NCBI GenBank assembly: GCA_013176395.1 | Contig: JABMLP010000017.1 | Coordinates: 806,001-870,000 of the forward strand | Length of the DNA stretch: 64,000 bases | Source: Venturia oleaginea | Taxonomy: Eukaryota > Ascomycota > Dothideomycetes > Venturiales > Venturiaceae | Direction of reading: 5' to 3' | Part shown: positions 44,229 through 57,534 of the stretch, piece after piece | Position numbering within the stretch: the stretch's first letter is position 1 | Layout of the letters: each line of letters starts with the position of its first letter | Made by a program: the position numbers and the translations under genes | Notes under the pieces: model-generated | Database searches by the model: none | Told to the model about the DNA's origin: nothing | Seen by the model: the letters and a program-made list of their open reading frames with translations, nothing else

Positions 44229-44538
44229 ATGCCAGATCGACATCCCGAAACTGTTCAAATCATCATCAAGCGGTACAACCACATCCAGCACCCCTACACT
44301 ACCCGACCTCGCCGGAAGACTCCAGAAGATGGAGAAGTACGAGGAAATGTCAACAAAGGTTTGGACACAGGGGGAACATATACTATTTCTCGACGACGAG
44401 TTGAGAAGGCTTCGAGCTGGTGAGCTCAGTCGGAGATTACCTACACGAGACCATGGCATTGGTGAGTGCGAAGAACGAAATAATCTTTTCAAACTAGAAA
44501 CTCGAGGATTTGTGGCTGCTGACAGTATTGTTATATAA
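44229..44538 (+). CDS. Small coiled-coil ORF 3, start unresolved
   Basis: The frame ending at 44538 carries PDLAGRLQKMEKYEEMSTKV and FLDDELRRLRAGELSRRL, again a helix with heptads. ATG 44229 (MPDRHPETVQIIIKR) is in another frame just upstream, so a splice or frameshift is needed. It is the third coiled-coil ORF in a row. Confidence 0.3.
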
Positions 44539-44540
44539 TA

Positions 44541-44929
44541 GGATATAGTTGATGCCCACGGGAAACATGTAAAGCGGCCTTGAGGATTGAAAGACTGGAT
44601 GGGCTGCTCTGGGCAATGGGGCCTGTATGTGAGGGCAGAGACAGGACTTGTAGGTTACGGAAGCGGGACGATAGATGAGCTGTATCATAGCCTCAATTAG
44701 GTGCCCCTATAAACTACAATTACAGATTCCAATTAAGCACATCCAACCGCCCAGCAGGGCCATGATCCCCCCGTTCCTTTTTCACGCTCTTGAGATTCTG
44801 ATAACAGATTGCTAACTCCTGGAAAGGAGTTTCAAGGCCGGTAAGTGTGGCTTCAACATCGATTGATGGACTACTTGGTTGCCTACTTATACAATTCTGA
44901 CGTGTTAGCTTTAGCCAAACCAAGTGGGA
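44541..44929. other. 3' flank of the TPP1-like gene
   Basis: A minus-strand ORF at 44720-44923 (SIDVEATLTGLETPFQELAI) looks partly coding but lies after the stop of the gene at 44930. It is left unassigned. Confidence 0.3.
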
Positions 44930-47900
44930 TTAGGGTTTGCGCCACCATTCAGCACCCTTGGCTACCTTGCCCGCGATACCCCAAGGGTTGCTTCTTTCCC
45001 CCCCTTCATCTTCTTGTTTGACAGCAACAGACTCCGATCGTGCCGTATTCGCGGTCTTGATTACAACTGAATATCGTTGCGCAGAATCGTCTCTGTCAAA
45101 ATTTGGGCGGGGCTTTGTACGGCTTGTGTCTGATCGAGTAGGAGGGCTAAGAGTATCAACAAGAGATCCATCGGAGGCATGAGAATTATACGTACGTCAA
45201 TGCTTCAGGCCCGAACCACTCCACTAATCTTGCCCGAGTAACCACCTTTTTCTCATGCAAACTGCCCTCAATTCGCTCTGAATAATACTTATCATATGGA
45301 TCTTGCGGTTCTGCAGCAAACAACTGTTCTTGGCAATAGACGAGGTAGTCGGAAACTGAGCGGGCTATGTAATCATCCCACAGAATTGGATGACAAAGCA
45401 CCTGTCCCCTTCTGCAGGACGCTGCCAAGTTTTTGCACATTGTCTCAAAATGCTTGACTGGCGCGGTATAGCTGGGATATGCTTTTTTGAACTCTCCATA
45501 TAGGGTGTTATCTTGGACTTCGTTTCCTACCTCTTCGTCGAGCCTCGGTTCGTTATCGTTTTCTGCCATTATCACCTCTGGAGCTGGCTGTACCCTTGGT
45601 GGACTCGACGTAATCCTGGCCGGCGGTGCAACAGGCTGTTTTGAGTTTTTCCTGCTTCTGAGAAACTCCTGTCGTGCTTTCGCAGCCTCAACGGCCGGAT
45701 TCTGGGATACTGGAGACTCTTGGGTGAAGTTGAAACGGGATACCTTTGGCTCTCGAAGATCCTCTGGAGACATATTCGGTGCTTCTCTGCGCTTGAGATT
45801 TGCAATGCTGCTTGTGGACGAATTATGCTGACTAGATGGTCCGACAGGGATATGACCAGGGGTAGCAGGTGCCTGAATCTCATCCGAGATGTAATGAGCC
45901 GACTCCTTCAGGTCTTGAAGCAGCTGCTGTTCAGCCATCACACCAGTGACTTCTGAGGGCAGATCACTATCCGCGCCATCTACTGCGGATATGAGCCTAA
46001 GGGGAGGCGGCCTCATCGCAAGGTCCGGGAGACTGTTGCCTGCGAAAGCATTTTGTGATTGAGTGATTGATTTCGAGGTATTTTGCGTCCCTGAAGATGA
46101 CGATTGGGTCCGTACGGGAGACTGTGTTACACAGCCTGGGGTCCAAACCTTCGATCTTTCTATTCCTGACCATGAGGAGTTATCTCGAAAGTTGTCGCTA
46201 GAAAGTGAGAGTAAAGAATTGTTGCTAGCCTTTGGTGGTTCCTCTGGTTCTCCTGGTGCCACTATCCCCGGCCGGACTGCAGACGAGAATAGTTTGGCAG
46301 TATCGATTGTTTTGGGAGGCTGATCAACATCCATGTTCCGGTCTCCATCGACTGGGGTCATCAAAGACTCATCAAACATTACGTCGTTCCGCTGACCAGA
46401 CGTTGACTGCGAGGCATTCCACATGGCGTTTTGTACCACACTTGCAGGTTTCGGCTGGATCATGGGGGGAGAGGACTGCAGAGGACTACTTTCGGGTGGG
46501 AGATCATCATCCCGATGATCTTTCTCTTTCTGAGGCGTTGGTGGCCATTCTGCACGGTTTTCATCGTCGTCTGTATCACTCCCATCCTTGGTACCAGAAC
46601 TTGCATCGCCGTCGCTCGCGGAGTCTCCCTCCATATCGACATCCACATCTTCGTCAGCCACACGGACATCGATTGTAGAGTTTTTGTGAATCTGCGTCAA
46701 TAATTCGATAGGTATATTGGCAGATGGAAAAGTTCCGCCAGGCCGTGGACGGTATTCGGCTAAATAAAACGAGTTAGTAGAGAACAGTGGGTGATGAACC
46801 TAGATTAATATCGACGAATCTCTAGTAACTGCGCAAGATTTTCATCGACATCAATCTTGGATTAAGAGTGTCTAGAACGAGAAGGCCTTTCGAGGTACTC
46901 ACATTCAAGTCGACCCAACAGTGAATCTTGATCATCAGGGCAGATGTAATCAGACCTCTTATGGACACAAATGCGAATACTTGCCCAGGACCGTGGTGTG
47001 GAGCGTATAGCAGTTCGACTTCGAGATACTTGAGTCTCGGTTCTATCTTCTACAGGATCGTCGAGTTGTAGCTCTGCAGGCGATGGTGACTTGCTTGCAG
47101 GGGCACTGGTAAGGTCCACGATCTCCTGACTGCTGTTTTGACTGGTTCCAGGGCGTTTTCCGTTGGGGGACTTGTTTTGAGTCATGTCTGGGGTGTTTTG
47201 GGTGAGTGGCTGTGAATCGAATGACAGGACGTGTGTGTCAGGAGCAGTTGTGGTCCTGCTAGTCGTGCTGCGTCCTGTGTAGAGATTGATGAGGTCATCG
47301 TATGGATTTGTTTGATTCTGTGAAAAGTTCCTCGTACCAAACAGTTTGGAACCATCGTTACGATGAGGAACAATAGGTGGCGCGAGATTCGCTCCACCAA
47401 GCATTTCAAAGCCAGCTCTGTGCAAACCAGGTTGGATCTGAGTAGCAAACTCCTGGGTGTACTGGCCATCTTTGACTACGCTGGTCCTCGGCATTGGCGT
47501 AGGCTCTGGGGCTGGAGTCTCTGGCTTTAGTTGCATCAGTTGTTCCGCCTGATGGAGTAGCTTGATCACTCCAGGTCTCATATGGAAAGCCCGTGGATTG
47601 CCGAGGGCTGCTACCTTTTTCTCATTAACGATTCCAACATAGTCAATCAACAGCTGCACACGATCGGCCTCTGGGCCGGAGGGAGCAACCATTACTTGAA
47701 ATATGGGGATATTCAGTAGTGCTTGGTTGCTGAGTTTGGCAAGGTTGTCGATTTTTGAATGGCTTTCAAGCGTTTTCGCACCAGCCCTGGAGAACTTTGC
47801 GCGTACCGTTGTGAGACCATCAGAGAGCAGGCAATTGAAGGGATGTTTCGAACTTGTGAACTGTCCATGGTAAGCAGAAGTTCTTTGGTGACTTGGTTTT

Positions 47901-48122
47901 ATGTTTCAATGTCTCGAGAGCACTTCAGCTTACCTGTTGCACTTGCACCAGGACAGGTTCTTCAATGGCGTATGCCACCTTCATCCATAGATTGCTTCCA
48001 TCATAAGAGTAGGGGCTTTGTTCATCCGTTGGCGACGTGTTATCACGCTTCTTCCACGCAACAACATTCCTGAGTTCCTGCTCGAGTTTTGATCCGAGCC
48101 AGTCGTCGGCGGAAGAGCGCAT
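44930..48122 (-). CDS. Shelterin TPP1/Est3-like OB-fold protein (975 aa)
   Basis: Exons 48122-47934, 47860-46903, 46759-45196 and 45146-44930 with GT-AG borders keep the frame throughout. Residues ~45-190 read as an OB fold of the TPP1/Est3 kind: LWMKVAYAIEEPVLVQVQQ, NCLLSDGLTTVRAKFSRAG, NLAKLSNQALLNIPIFQVMV, VQLLIDYVGIV. The centre is long, acidic and disordered. A second conserved helical block near residues ~790-900 has FKKAYPSYTAPVKHFETMC and HPILWDDYIARSVSDYLVY, and the protein ends NPWGIAGKVAKGAEWWRKP. If correct, it would act at telomeres as a fungal Tpz1/TPP1 bridge between the end-binding proteins and telomerase. The assignment rests on pattern and layout, not on a database match. 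Confidence 0.6.
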
Positions 48123-48912
48123 TGTTCAAGTCGTGTGCTCTGGTTTTGTCGCGCTTCATTCAAAGGACAAACGCGACAGTCGAAAAGGTGAAAATGCTTG
48201 GATGGCACGACTGCACGGGGTACGGGTCATCGCGTCGCGAGATCAATATAACTATGGTAATTATGGCTTGGCGGCCAATGTCGCGTCCGGACTATGTGTC
48301 CTCCATGTACACGCATAGGTGGGAGTGGTATTTGTTGTGTTGTGGGAGCAAGATATGGGCGTTGTAGCGGCGTATCGCACTTCTATTCTAGCCGTAGAAC
48401 AGGTGAACAGACGGAGCGACCCGAAACCGTCAGCTAGGCATATTGGAGTATACTCATTCTACTGCTCAAAGGAACAAGAATATACTCATTCTACTGCTCA
48501 CAGGAACAAGAATGAGTATATGGGCAACTCCCACGCTATTGTGGTTGCCATTTGCCTGTCATGTCCATTCCTCTATTACCTCCGTACTAGACCACTGGTA
48601 GGCCGACGTCTCAGCTCGCTTCGGCCTCTGGTGTGTCATCCAGATCCTGAGCAACCACAGGAATACAACGACAAACCTGACCAGCTTGAGTCTTTCCTGT
48701 ACACGCGCTAATCCATCGAATCCTCATGCTCTGCAAAGAAGATAGACCGGCTTGGACGCCCGCACTGCTGCACCAGCGCTGGCCATCCACCATACACCTC
48801 CGCCTTCACTCGCCTCTAGCTACGGGATAGCATCTGGCCAAACGCGCTCCAACCGCCTGGCCATCACTCGAAACCCTTTGTATCCTCCACCCCTCACAAA
48901 CCCATTCGTCTC
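48123..48912. promoter_or_regulatory. Divergent promoter region, TPP1-like gene and FAB1
   Basis: This is about 790 bp between two divergent starts. It contains a tandem repeat with a hairpin (48449-48520). No other element was resolved. Confidence 0.4.
48449..48520. repeat. 32-bp tandem repeat ending in a 12-bp hairpin
   Basis: Two copies of TATACTCATTCTACTGCTCA... start at 48449 and 48481 (32-bp period, one internal mismatch). The second copy is followed by AGAATGAGTATA (48509-48520), a perfect inverse of TATACTCATTCT (48481-48492). Confidence 0.85.
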
Positions 48913-51900
48913 ATGGCTCCCAAGCTCAACGATTCTCCAAGCCCGGCGGCCTCTTCCGGTGCTATTTCTCGGGGCCACTCAAGACGTCCTTCTGGTGCTT
49001 CTACTGCCTCGCAACCTGCCTTGAACAAAGAAAAGCTATCCTCAGCTCTGGACGAAATACATACCAACGCTTCTCGATCAGACACTCTGACAACATTCGA
49101 CGATTTTGCGTCACCAGGACCTGGGAGTAAAGGCGATGGCCGGGGTTTGTCCGAGGACGTTGTGCAGAGTGGATTCAGTGGTCTATATAACCGGTTGAAG
49201 GCTTCAGTTGGAGCTGCAAGAGACGCTGTAGCAGGAGGTGCTGGAAGTGAGAGCGCAGACGACGCGTCTATCAAGAGTGGGAAAGCAAGGATTGCGGCCT
49301 TGAAAGGCGAAGGGAGTGGCATTGTTGCTTCGCCAGCTACCCCGTCTACGACATCCTCTACGAAGCTGCATTCACCCTTGACAACAAGATTTTTTGAGCC
49401 TCAAATTCCAACCACATATAGCCCACTTCCCACATCTGCTGAGCCAATCATACCAAAACCACCGAGACCCGCTGGGAATGCCTCTCCTATATTGAACATG
49501 CAGGTCAAGACGTACCCACAGCTGCCGGTTGAGCCCCTGTGTTCCCCTGATGGCATTGGCTCAAGAACAACATCTCGGCAATCAGAAGGAGTGTCCAGTA
49601 CGAATACGAGAGAGCAAGATGTTCAAGGCTTTCCGCTGACCAAAAGCAAAAGCAGGCCAAGCGGACAATCCGTTATTGAACATCAACCAGACGCTATGAG
49701 AGGATATCGAGATGCAGACCTTGCAGTAACGACCGACGATTTTGCTGCTCCAGAACTAGATCACACCCCGAAGACATCCACCAGAAACTCTGAGCGGCTA
49801 GGTTTGACACTTGAAACACCCTCGAAATCCACTCTGAAAAACTACAAGCCGTTTTCGCCATCAGTCGAGACACAGGAGGGCTCATTATTGCAGGCCGAGT
49901 CCTTGGCCGAGTCCTATGCATCGCCACCACGACCACCGCTGGTTCAAGTCAGTCAATCCCACTTGCCTGGATTTCGAGCGTCACGGACGAATTCCTCTGA
50001 TGGAGAAAGTAGCTCTGTAGTCACTGCCGCGCGCAGTCAGAGACCTGGTTTCGAGCCAGCCCAAGAGCATGCCACCAGCTCTTCGCGTAGCGTCACCGAT
50101 AGCTCCAACACTATTTCGAAGATGAGAAGCAAAATTCTTGCAAAAGAATTGTGGATGCGCGACGAGAACGCCAAGGACTGTTTTTACTGTGGTGACACGT
50201 TCTCTGCCTTTCGGAGAAAACATCATTGCCGTGAGTCGCTGTGCATGCATCCAATTGATTGAGCTGACATTCACTTCCCTAGGTATCTGTGGCAACATTT
50301 TCGATGCCAAATGCACTTCACTGGTTCCGGGCAAAATCTTCGGACAGTCTGGCCGTCTGCGTATTTGCAGGCCGTGCGAGGCCATTGTACACGGCACTGA
50401 AGATGACTCGTCTGTTTATTCTGATGACGCTTCTCTCGCTGGTCATCCTGTGTCTCCTAGAGTCCCTGCGGACTATGACGAGTGGCAGAACGCCTTTCCC
50501 ATGGGTAGCTCTGATATGCGGCTGGGCGACGACCATATGAACATCAGTACTCCTACCATGGGTGTGCCGATTTCTCGCAAGAAAGAAGAGAGCAAAAGAC
50601 GATCAGCCGTCATCGAATTCGATGGAAACCACAACCTACCACGGCCCAGCTCCTCGAGGTCGTTAAAGTCATTGAGTGGACGTCCTCGCTCGTCAAGCCA
50701 CAAGCGTCACAATTCACGCTATGGTCATCAGCATATGAAGAGCTTGAAATCTTTCGATGATCGCGCGCCATTCCAACGTCATGACTCCGAGGCCTCCCAT
50801 CATGGTCCACTACTCCCGGCATTTCATCACGATAACATTATCGATCCTGATTTGGCTGCCTTTTTGTCAGATGAGGGATCGAGTGAAGACGAGCCTCAGA
50901 GCATATTTGCAACCATAAGCGGTGACCCATCCTCCCCAGGGAAGATGGAGAGCGAGAGAGCTGGCTTTGCTGGCTTGCTAGCATCCGTGCGACGTGGCAA
51001 GCCTTGGGGTACCGAAAAACCAACGGGTGCTATCAGCGTGGCGAGCCGTGACGCTGACAATGTAAGCCTGTCAGGGCGTAATCCCTCGCGGCACGGTCGA
51101 AAGCGAAACCTTAGTATCAGCAGCGCGTATCACCAGAGATCCTCCCCCCGGCCGGCTAAAAGCAATTCATTATTGAAGGGATTCATAATCGGCCACAGTG
51201 GAGGATCTCCTGCTCCCTCAAGCCTTCCGAAGACCTTGCCGCTACCGACGAGCAATTCCAGAATGATGCGAAGCTCATCCATGCGAGGAGATGCTGCACC
51301 AGCTGTTGAGCTTAATCAAGCTAGTCTGCAGCATGTGAGAAGACTTTTGCGACAGATGATCCAGGACGCTGAGATCGTTGATGCTAAGCGATGGGAGAGG
51401 GCATTGATGCCGATACTTCTGCAGTGTACCGACGATATTAATCTTGACATCCAGAGGAACGATGACATCGACATTCGACACTATATCAAAGTAAAGAAAA
51501 TTCCTGGGGGCAAACCTGGCGATTCATCGTATATCTCTGGGGTAGTTTTCACCAAGAATCTTGCCCTCAAGACCATGTCTCGTAGCATTCCAAACCCACG
51601 CATTGCACTCGTCACCTTCCCCATCGAGTATACTCGATATAATCAGCATTTCTTGAGCCTCGACCCTGTAATTGCCCAAGAGAGAGAATATCTACGAAAT
51701 CTCGTCACACGAATCGCCAATCTTAATCCTCATGTTCTCTTGGTAGGGAAGAACGTTTCTGGGCTCGCACTGGAATTCCTTGAAGAAGCCGGTATTGCAG
51801 TCGTGTACAACGTCAAACCATCGGTTCTGAATGCAGTTGCACGGATCACTCAAACGAAGCTGATAACTTCGCCAGACAAACTCACAATGGACCCTTCGCA

Positions 51901-54900
51901 ACTTGGCAAATCCGCAAGCTTTGATGTCAAAACTTATGTCCATAAAACCATGAAGAAGACGTTTGTGTATTTCTCTGGATGTCAGAAAGAACTTGGTTGC
52001 ACTATTGTTCTTCGTGGAGCAGAGGTCAAACAGTTGAGGGAATTGAAACGCATCACAGAGTTCATGTGCTATGTAGTCTACAACCTCAAACTGGAAACCT
52101 GCGTGATGCGAGATGAGTATGTGCTTATACCTGCTACATTGACAGGTGGCACGCTCAAGGCAGGCAAAACAATCTCCCCGAAGGATTCCTCCAAAACACC
52201 ACAAGAGCCCCCGTCTCAAAGCGATGGCTTGATTGAATCGAAACCTGCCTCTGATGACAACTCGGATGAAGTTGCAAACGACCTGGAAGTTGATGGTTCT
52301 CCAAAATGCCCACAGATTGATAGCGATGGTTCAAAATCCGTTGACCACAGCCTCCCAGGAATACCCTCATTCTACAATGATGTGGTAGAGAAACATAAAA
52401 CGAAGATCATTTCGGCATCCCCTTTTGTCAAATTTGCGCAGCCGTATCTGCTTGCACAGGCTCGTGAACAGGAGGCAAAGCTCACAGAATTGAAGAGGCT
52501 ACGTGATCAATATGCCCTCAATGGTGAAGAGCAGTTTGACGAAAAGGCTTCTGAAAAATTTGAGCTTGTACAGCCTGAGATGGTGCATAGACTGGTGGAA
52601 AAGCCTACCAAACAAGTCCGAGATTACCTCTTCGCTGTGCACGATGCGCAATACCAGAAGGCCTTACACAGCTACCTAACCCAAAAGCGGCAGTGGGAGC
52701 TCTATCTTGCTGGAAACTCGAGTCTTTTCGATCCTACCAACCATCAACGCATTGCTGTGTTATACAGTATGGTCAATTCCAAGACGTCCAGTCCTTGCAC
52801 TGGGCCCGAGGTGATTGCTTTAAGCTTCTACACTGAACACGATGGCAATTTCACTCCAGATGTCACTCTCGGTCAGTATGTGGAGGATCTCTGTCAAGGA
52901 ATACACGAGTTATGCACAGCAAATGGTTGCGAGGAGCCTCTCTTCAACCACCATCGACAATATGTCCATGGAGAGGGTCAAATGAGTGTCATTGTCACTA
53001 AATATCCTCCCAGGTTGCGAGGCATGCAAAACACTATTCTCATGTGGAGTGTGTGTCGCATCTGTGGACAAGAAACTCAAGTCATTCCCATGTCGGAGAA
53101 TACATGGAAGTACTCGTTTGGAAAGTACCTGGAACTGACATTTTGGAGCACGGATTTGCATCCTCGAGCCCATGCATGTCCCCACGACATACACAAAAAT
53201 CATGTTAGGTATTTTGGTTTCAACAATGTGGCCGTTCGAATTCAGTGGGATCCAGTTGAACTTCACGAAATCATTGTTCCGCGAGCCACCATAACCTGGA
53301 ATGTCGACAGCGACCTGGAACTCAAGAATGATCAGTACCGGAAATTCAAGGGCCGACTTGATCGATTCATGGCCTCAGTCAAACATCGAATCGAGAGCAT
53401 TCAAGTTGACAGTGTCGCGCCCACCAAAACCGAAGATTGCAGAACAGAAGTGGCCAGATTGATTAGACGTGCGAACGAGGATCATAAATCTTTGACAGAG
53501 AATTTGCAGGAGAAATACATGAACTCACGCTATTATGAGATCATACCGCTGAATAAGGCTGCAAAAGCTATTCACGAAGTCTCCATCGAATGGGACGACA
53601 TCTTCGGCCAGTTCGAGAAGGACTTCTTTCCATCGGAGAAAGACATTCGGCGACTTGCAGAGAAACAAATCAATAGCTTCCTCAATCGAAACGCGTCTGC
53701 CACATCGATAGGCTCAATTGAGGAGGGACCTGAAGATGTACTCACAGAACTCAAGGAGACTCCACCTATCACAGCTGCTCCTTCTCCTGAACTCGCAAGG
53801 CGTCTATCGACCACACTGTCCCCGGAGGATACCCACAACGTCTTAGCTTCGGTGTTGAAAGAGGAGCAGCTAGGCGAGAAAGACATGTCAGAGCCGTTGC
53901 CCCTTTGCGCGGCGGCCCCAGCCACGTTGTCTCAGATTGGTGGGACAACGTCCCAATCAGCTGAAGCACAAATAGTAGCAGTTGAACGGGATGATGTAAA
54001 ACATCTCGATCTCGCAGTACCAGCTGAGTTTCCTCCTAAGCCCGAAAATCTCGGCAACAATGGTTATTTTGACAGCAATGAGTCATCTGGTGAATTACTC
54101 CAGTCGACTGGTTCACAACCGCTAGAGCTTAGTCCTCAGGTCTCGAACACCGTGGACCAAATGAGAACCGGCCTCGTGGGCCATATGCCGAACAGCACTT
54201 TTCACGAAACCCGAATTCCACGTCTAGCTATGCCGCCTCCGAGAGTTGACTTTAGAACTTCATCGCCTCCATTAACTCGAACACGATCCCAACCACAAGC
54301 GGCCACGCTCATGCATAAACGAGACCGTCATATTGATTCGACTGCAGCTTCGTCAAACTCCTCTCTCGGCGTTCTTGGGATCAGAGAGAGGCTCGGAAAC
54401 TTGGTAAATAATCCTGCCCAGGCATTTGATAAAAGAATGACCACCGGAGGAACCTTCCGGAGATCAGCGTCGCGATCATTCATACCTCGGTCGGTGCCCG
54501 GAAACCAGCGCAGCGAATCCTCGAAGGTGCTCACATTAAAGCAACATTTTGAGCAATTGAGCAAAGAGTTCGAGAAGCAACGTATGCGCGAGAGGCAGCA
54601 AAGTGTTGTCAAGGGCCGACAACAGAGAGCGTATCCGTTCGCATCGTCCAACCCAATTGTAGACGTGTATCGTGACGCTCACGAGGCCGTCCAGGACCAA
54701 GAGTTGGGCCACGACGAGGAACAGGCACGGGCACGGGCTAGCACAGATACGGGCCATACGGACAGTATTGCAGATACCGTGACGCAGGATATGGAGGACA
54801 TTGCAAAGTCTGAAGAGCCCAGAGAGCCACAGGCTCCAGGAGACGACCCAGCTACAGATCTCACACAAGTCGATGGCTCGCACCAATCCGATACCGAGGG

Positions 54901-56299
54901 CGGCGAAGGCAGCGACACTGAGCCAGGCACTTCAGAAGGCACGTCAAATGCTGGTCTCGAGATACCGATGTCGCCCAACGATTCGCAGCTCGATTTGCAA
55001 GAGTTCAAACATGAGAGAAATTCGATCTTGAAAATCATTACCAGCTTCTGGTCGGAACGCTCAGCTAGTGGTTGGTCGCCTCTCGAGTACCCCTTTTCAG
55101 CAAATGAGCACGTTTGGGACAATTCGGACATTGTTGTGCGAGAGGACGAGCCCAGTTCACTGATTGCGCTCGCGCTGTCTGATCCAGACTATCGGGCCAA
55201 AGTTCGCTCCTTCCGAGGACTACCGGAGAAGAATGCCACGGAAGAGCAGATCGAGGCTTCGATAGAAAGAAACATGCTGAATACCAAGAGCACCAATATC
55301 AAGTACGCCTTTGAAAATCGAGGAGTACGAGCTCAGATTAAGATCTTCTACGCAGAGTCCTTCGACGCATTGAGAAGGAAGTGTGGAATCGCCGACCGCT
55401 TTGTTGAGTCGGTTTCGCGTAGTCTCAAGTGGGACTCCAAGGGTGGCAAGACCAAATCACTTTTTCTCAAGACCCTGGATGATCGGTTTGTCCTCAAGTC
55501 ATTGAGCCAGATTGAAGTAGCTTCGTTCTTCAAGTTTGCGCCGAATTACTTTGATTTTATGCATCAAAATCTGTACCATCAGCTGCCGTCAGTCATCGCC
55601 AAAATGATGGGCTTGTTTCAGATCACCATCCGGAACCCTCAATCTGGCCTGGAGTTCAACTGGTTCATGCTAGTCATGGAAAATCTGTTTTATGACCGCG
55701 CTCCCAACAGACGATTTGACCTCAAAGGTTCAATGCGAAATCGGAAGATCCAAAGTACAGGTGAAGCCGACGAGGTTCTGCTTGACGAAAATCTGGTCGA
55801 CATCATTTTCGAGAAGCCAATATTTGTCCGCGAACACACGATGAAGTTGCTCAAATCCAGCGTTTGGAATGATACTCTATTTCTTTCAAAGCAAAATGTC
55901 ATGGATTACAGCTTGATGGCAGGGTTCGACGATGAGACCAAGGAGATTATCGTCGGTGTTATTGGTAAGTCTCACTCCCTGTTAAGAACACCCATATTTT
56001 ATTTACCGCTAACGATTATGACAGACTGCATCCGTACCTACACCTGGGACAAGAAACTCGAAACATGGATCAAAGACCGTGGCAAGAATAAACCCACCGT
56101 CACATCTCCAAAGGACTACCGGAATCGGTTCCGAGTTGCGATGAGCAAATATATTCTGCAAGCACCCAATTGCTGGCATCAATTTCAGCAGCAGCAGATT
56201 GCTGGAAGACCAACAGGTTCAAGGGCGAGGGGGAGTGACGAGAGAAGTCGCAGTGGCAGTGCTGGGGGCGAGCTGAGAGATGATCAGAGATGGAATTGA
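48913..56299 (+). CDS. fab1: 1-phosphatidylinositol-3-phosphate 5-kinase Fab1/PIKfyve
   Basis: Three exons, 48913-50230, 50283-55964 and 56025-56299, give 2424 residues. A FYVE finger at ~414-470 (LWMRDENAKDCFYCGDTF, then RRKHHCRICG across intron 1) binds PI3P. A TCP1/CCT-like domain lies at ~800-1090 (PRIALVTFPIEYTR, PHVLLVGKNVSGLALEFL). A Cys-rich Fab1-specific region holds ILMWSVCRICGQETQVIPMS. The C-terminal PIPK kinase (~2110-2395) has FLKTLDDRFVLKSL, MVMENLFYDR-like LVMENLFYDRAPNRRFDLKG, NVMDYSLMAGFDD and, across intron 2, IVGVIDCIRTYTWDKKLE. The enzyme makes PI(3,5)P2 on endosomal/vacuolar membranes and controls vacuole size and traffic. Length and order match fungal orthologues. It is divergent from the TPP1-like gene. 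Confidence 0.96.
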
Positions 56300-57534
56300 T
56301 TGATAGCGCTAACACATTTGATATCAGTATGAGCGTTATAGCGGACTATTTTGAGATTTGGTTTTGGTCATAGCGTGGAGTTCTGGATTGTTCAGTCATT
56401 TAGCAAACGTGGTGCCGAGGAAGAGCCTCAGACATAGGTAGATGCACGGTAAAGTCCGCGATATATGCATAATACGAACTTTTCATGAACCGGGGTGGAT
56501 GACCCTCTTTGTGTTCTTCGACTAGAAGATTTGGAGTTTCACCCCGCGAGTTTGGATTGATTTGTTTGTCTCTTCTTCGTTGCATTGTTTTATTCGCGAT
56601 ATGCTGATGGTGCCGAGACCAAAGGTGATGGTTGTTGAATATAGAATTACCATATAATTATGTTATTTGAGCACCACACCTCCCCTCCACGCCAACTTTA
56701 TTCAGGCCATGGCTATCTGCGGCAACCAATTCTACCCGAAGTACGACTACACCAGCCTCTTCGATGCGCGCCACGAGGAGCGCGTCTTCGGTGCCTGTCT
56801 CGGCAATCACTTCCGAAATCTTGACTTGCTCGACATTGTTGATTGAAAAATCAGCGATAATAATCATGTAGCTCTAAACTAAGTAAAATTTGCTTGCTAA
56901 ATGGGAGACAGATCGTTGGAACTCAATAGCTGCTTTGGCTAAAGGTAAAAAAGGATAGGAATAGAACAAGGACATAGATGGGGTAGCGAGTCTCGTGATG
57001 GTTTTGTGGAGTTCTTTATTTATTTTGCTTGGATTAGGTTGGGTTGTGAGTCGTGTTGAGTGCGTACTCTATCTGGCAAGAGATTGGGACGTATTGTCTT
57101 TGATACTACTGGATTCATCCAGAATTGCGTTCTTGTGTATTATATCCCTCGAAAGTATTCCAGCGTGGTATTGAAGAATAGAATCGGAGCAATACGTGAG
57201 ACACAATCGACTACCTGCATCTCAACTCACCGCTTTAGGCTACTACGTGTGACTTCTTCGGGCAATCAAGTACCCAAAAAGGCTCTGGTACTATTCAAGA
57301 GTCACCTTAGAGGACAAGCTGGAGAGACAGAGCAGGAGTGGAAAGAGCTAATTGACGGCTGCGGTAGAGAAGTCCTAGGATTTTGGGTGGGATAGAGTAT
57401 GAAAAGGGCCGGAATTTTGGGAGAGGGAGATGGAATTCGGGAGAAATTGACGGGGGGGGGCGTTATTACGCAAAGGATTTTAGAGATGAGGTAGATAATA
57501 TGGAAATTTATGGTACGCTTAAGACCGCCTGAAT
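56300..57534. other. Intergenic; short coding-like segment
   Basis: Around 56690-56850 codon use is gene-like on both strands: plus MAICGNQFYPKYDYTSLFDA (56709-56846) or minus VEQVKISEVIAETGTEDALL (56867-56658). It is probably a small gene fragment. Nothing else is supported. Confidence 0.3.

Noticed and set aside
50318..56315. Many minus-strand ORFs over FAB1
   Set aside because: All lie opposite the conserved kinase gene and are reading-frame shadows.
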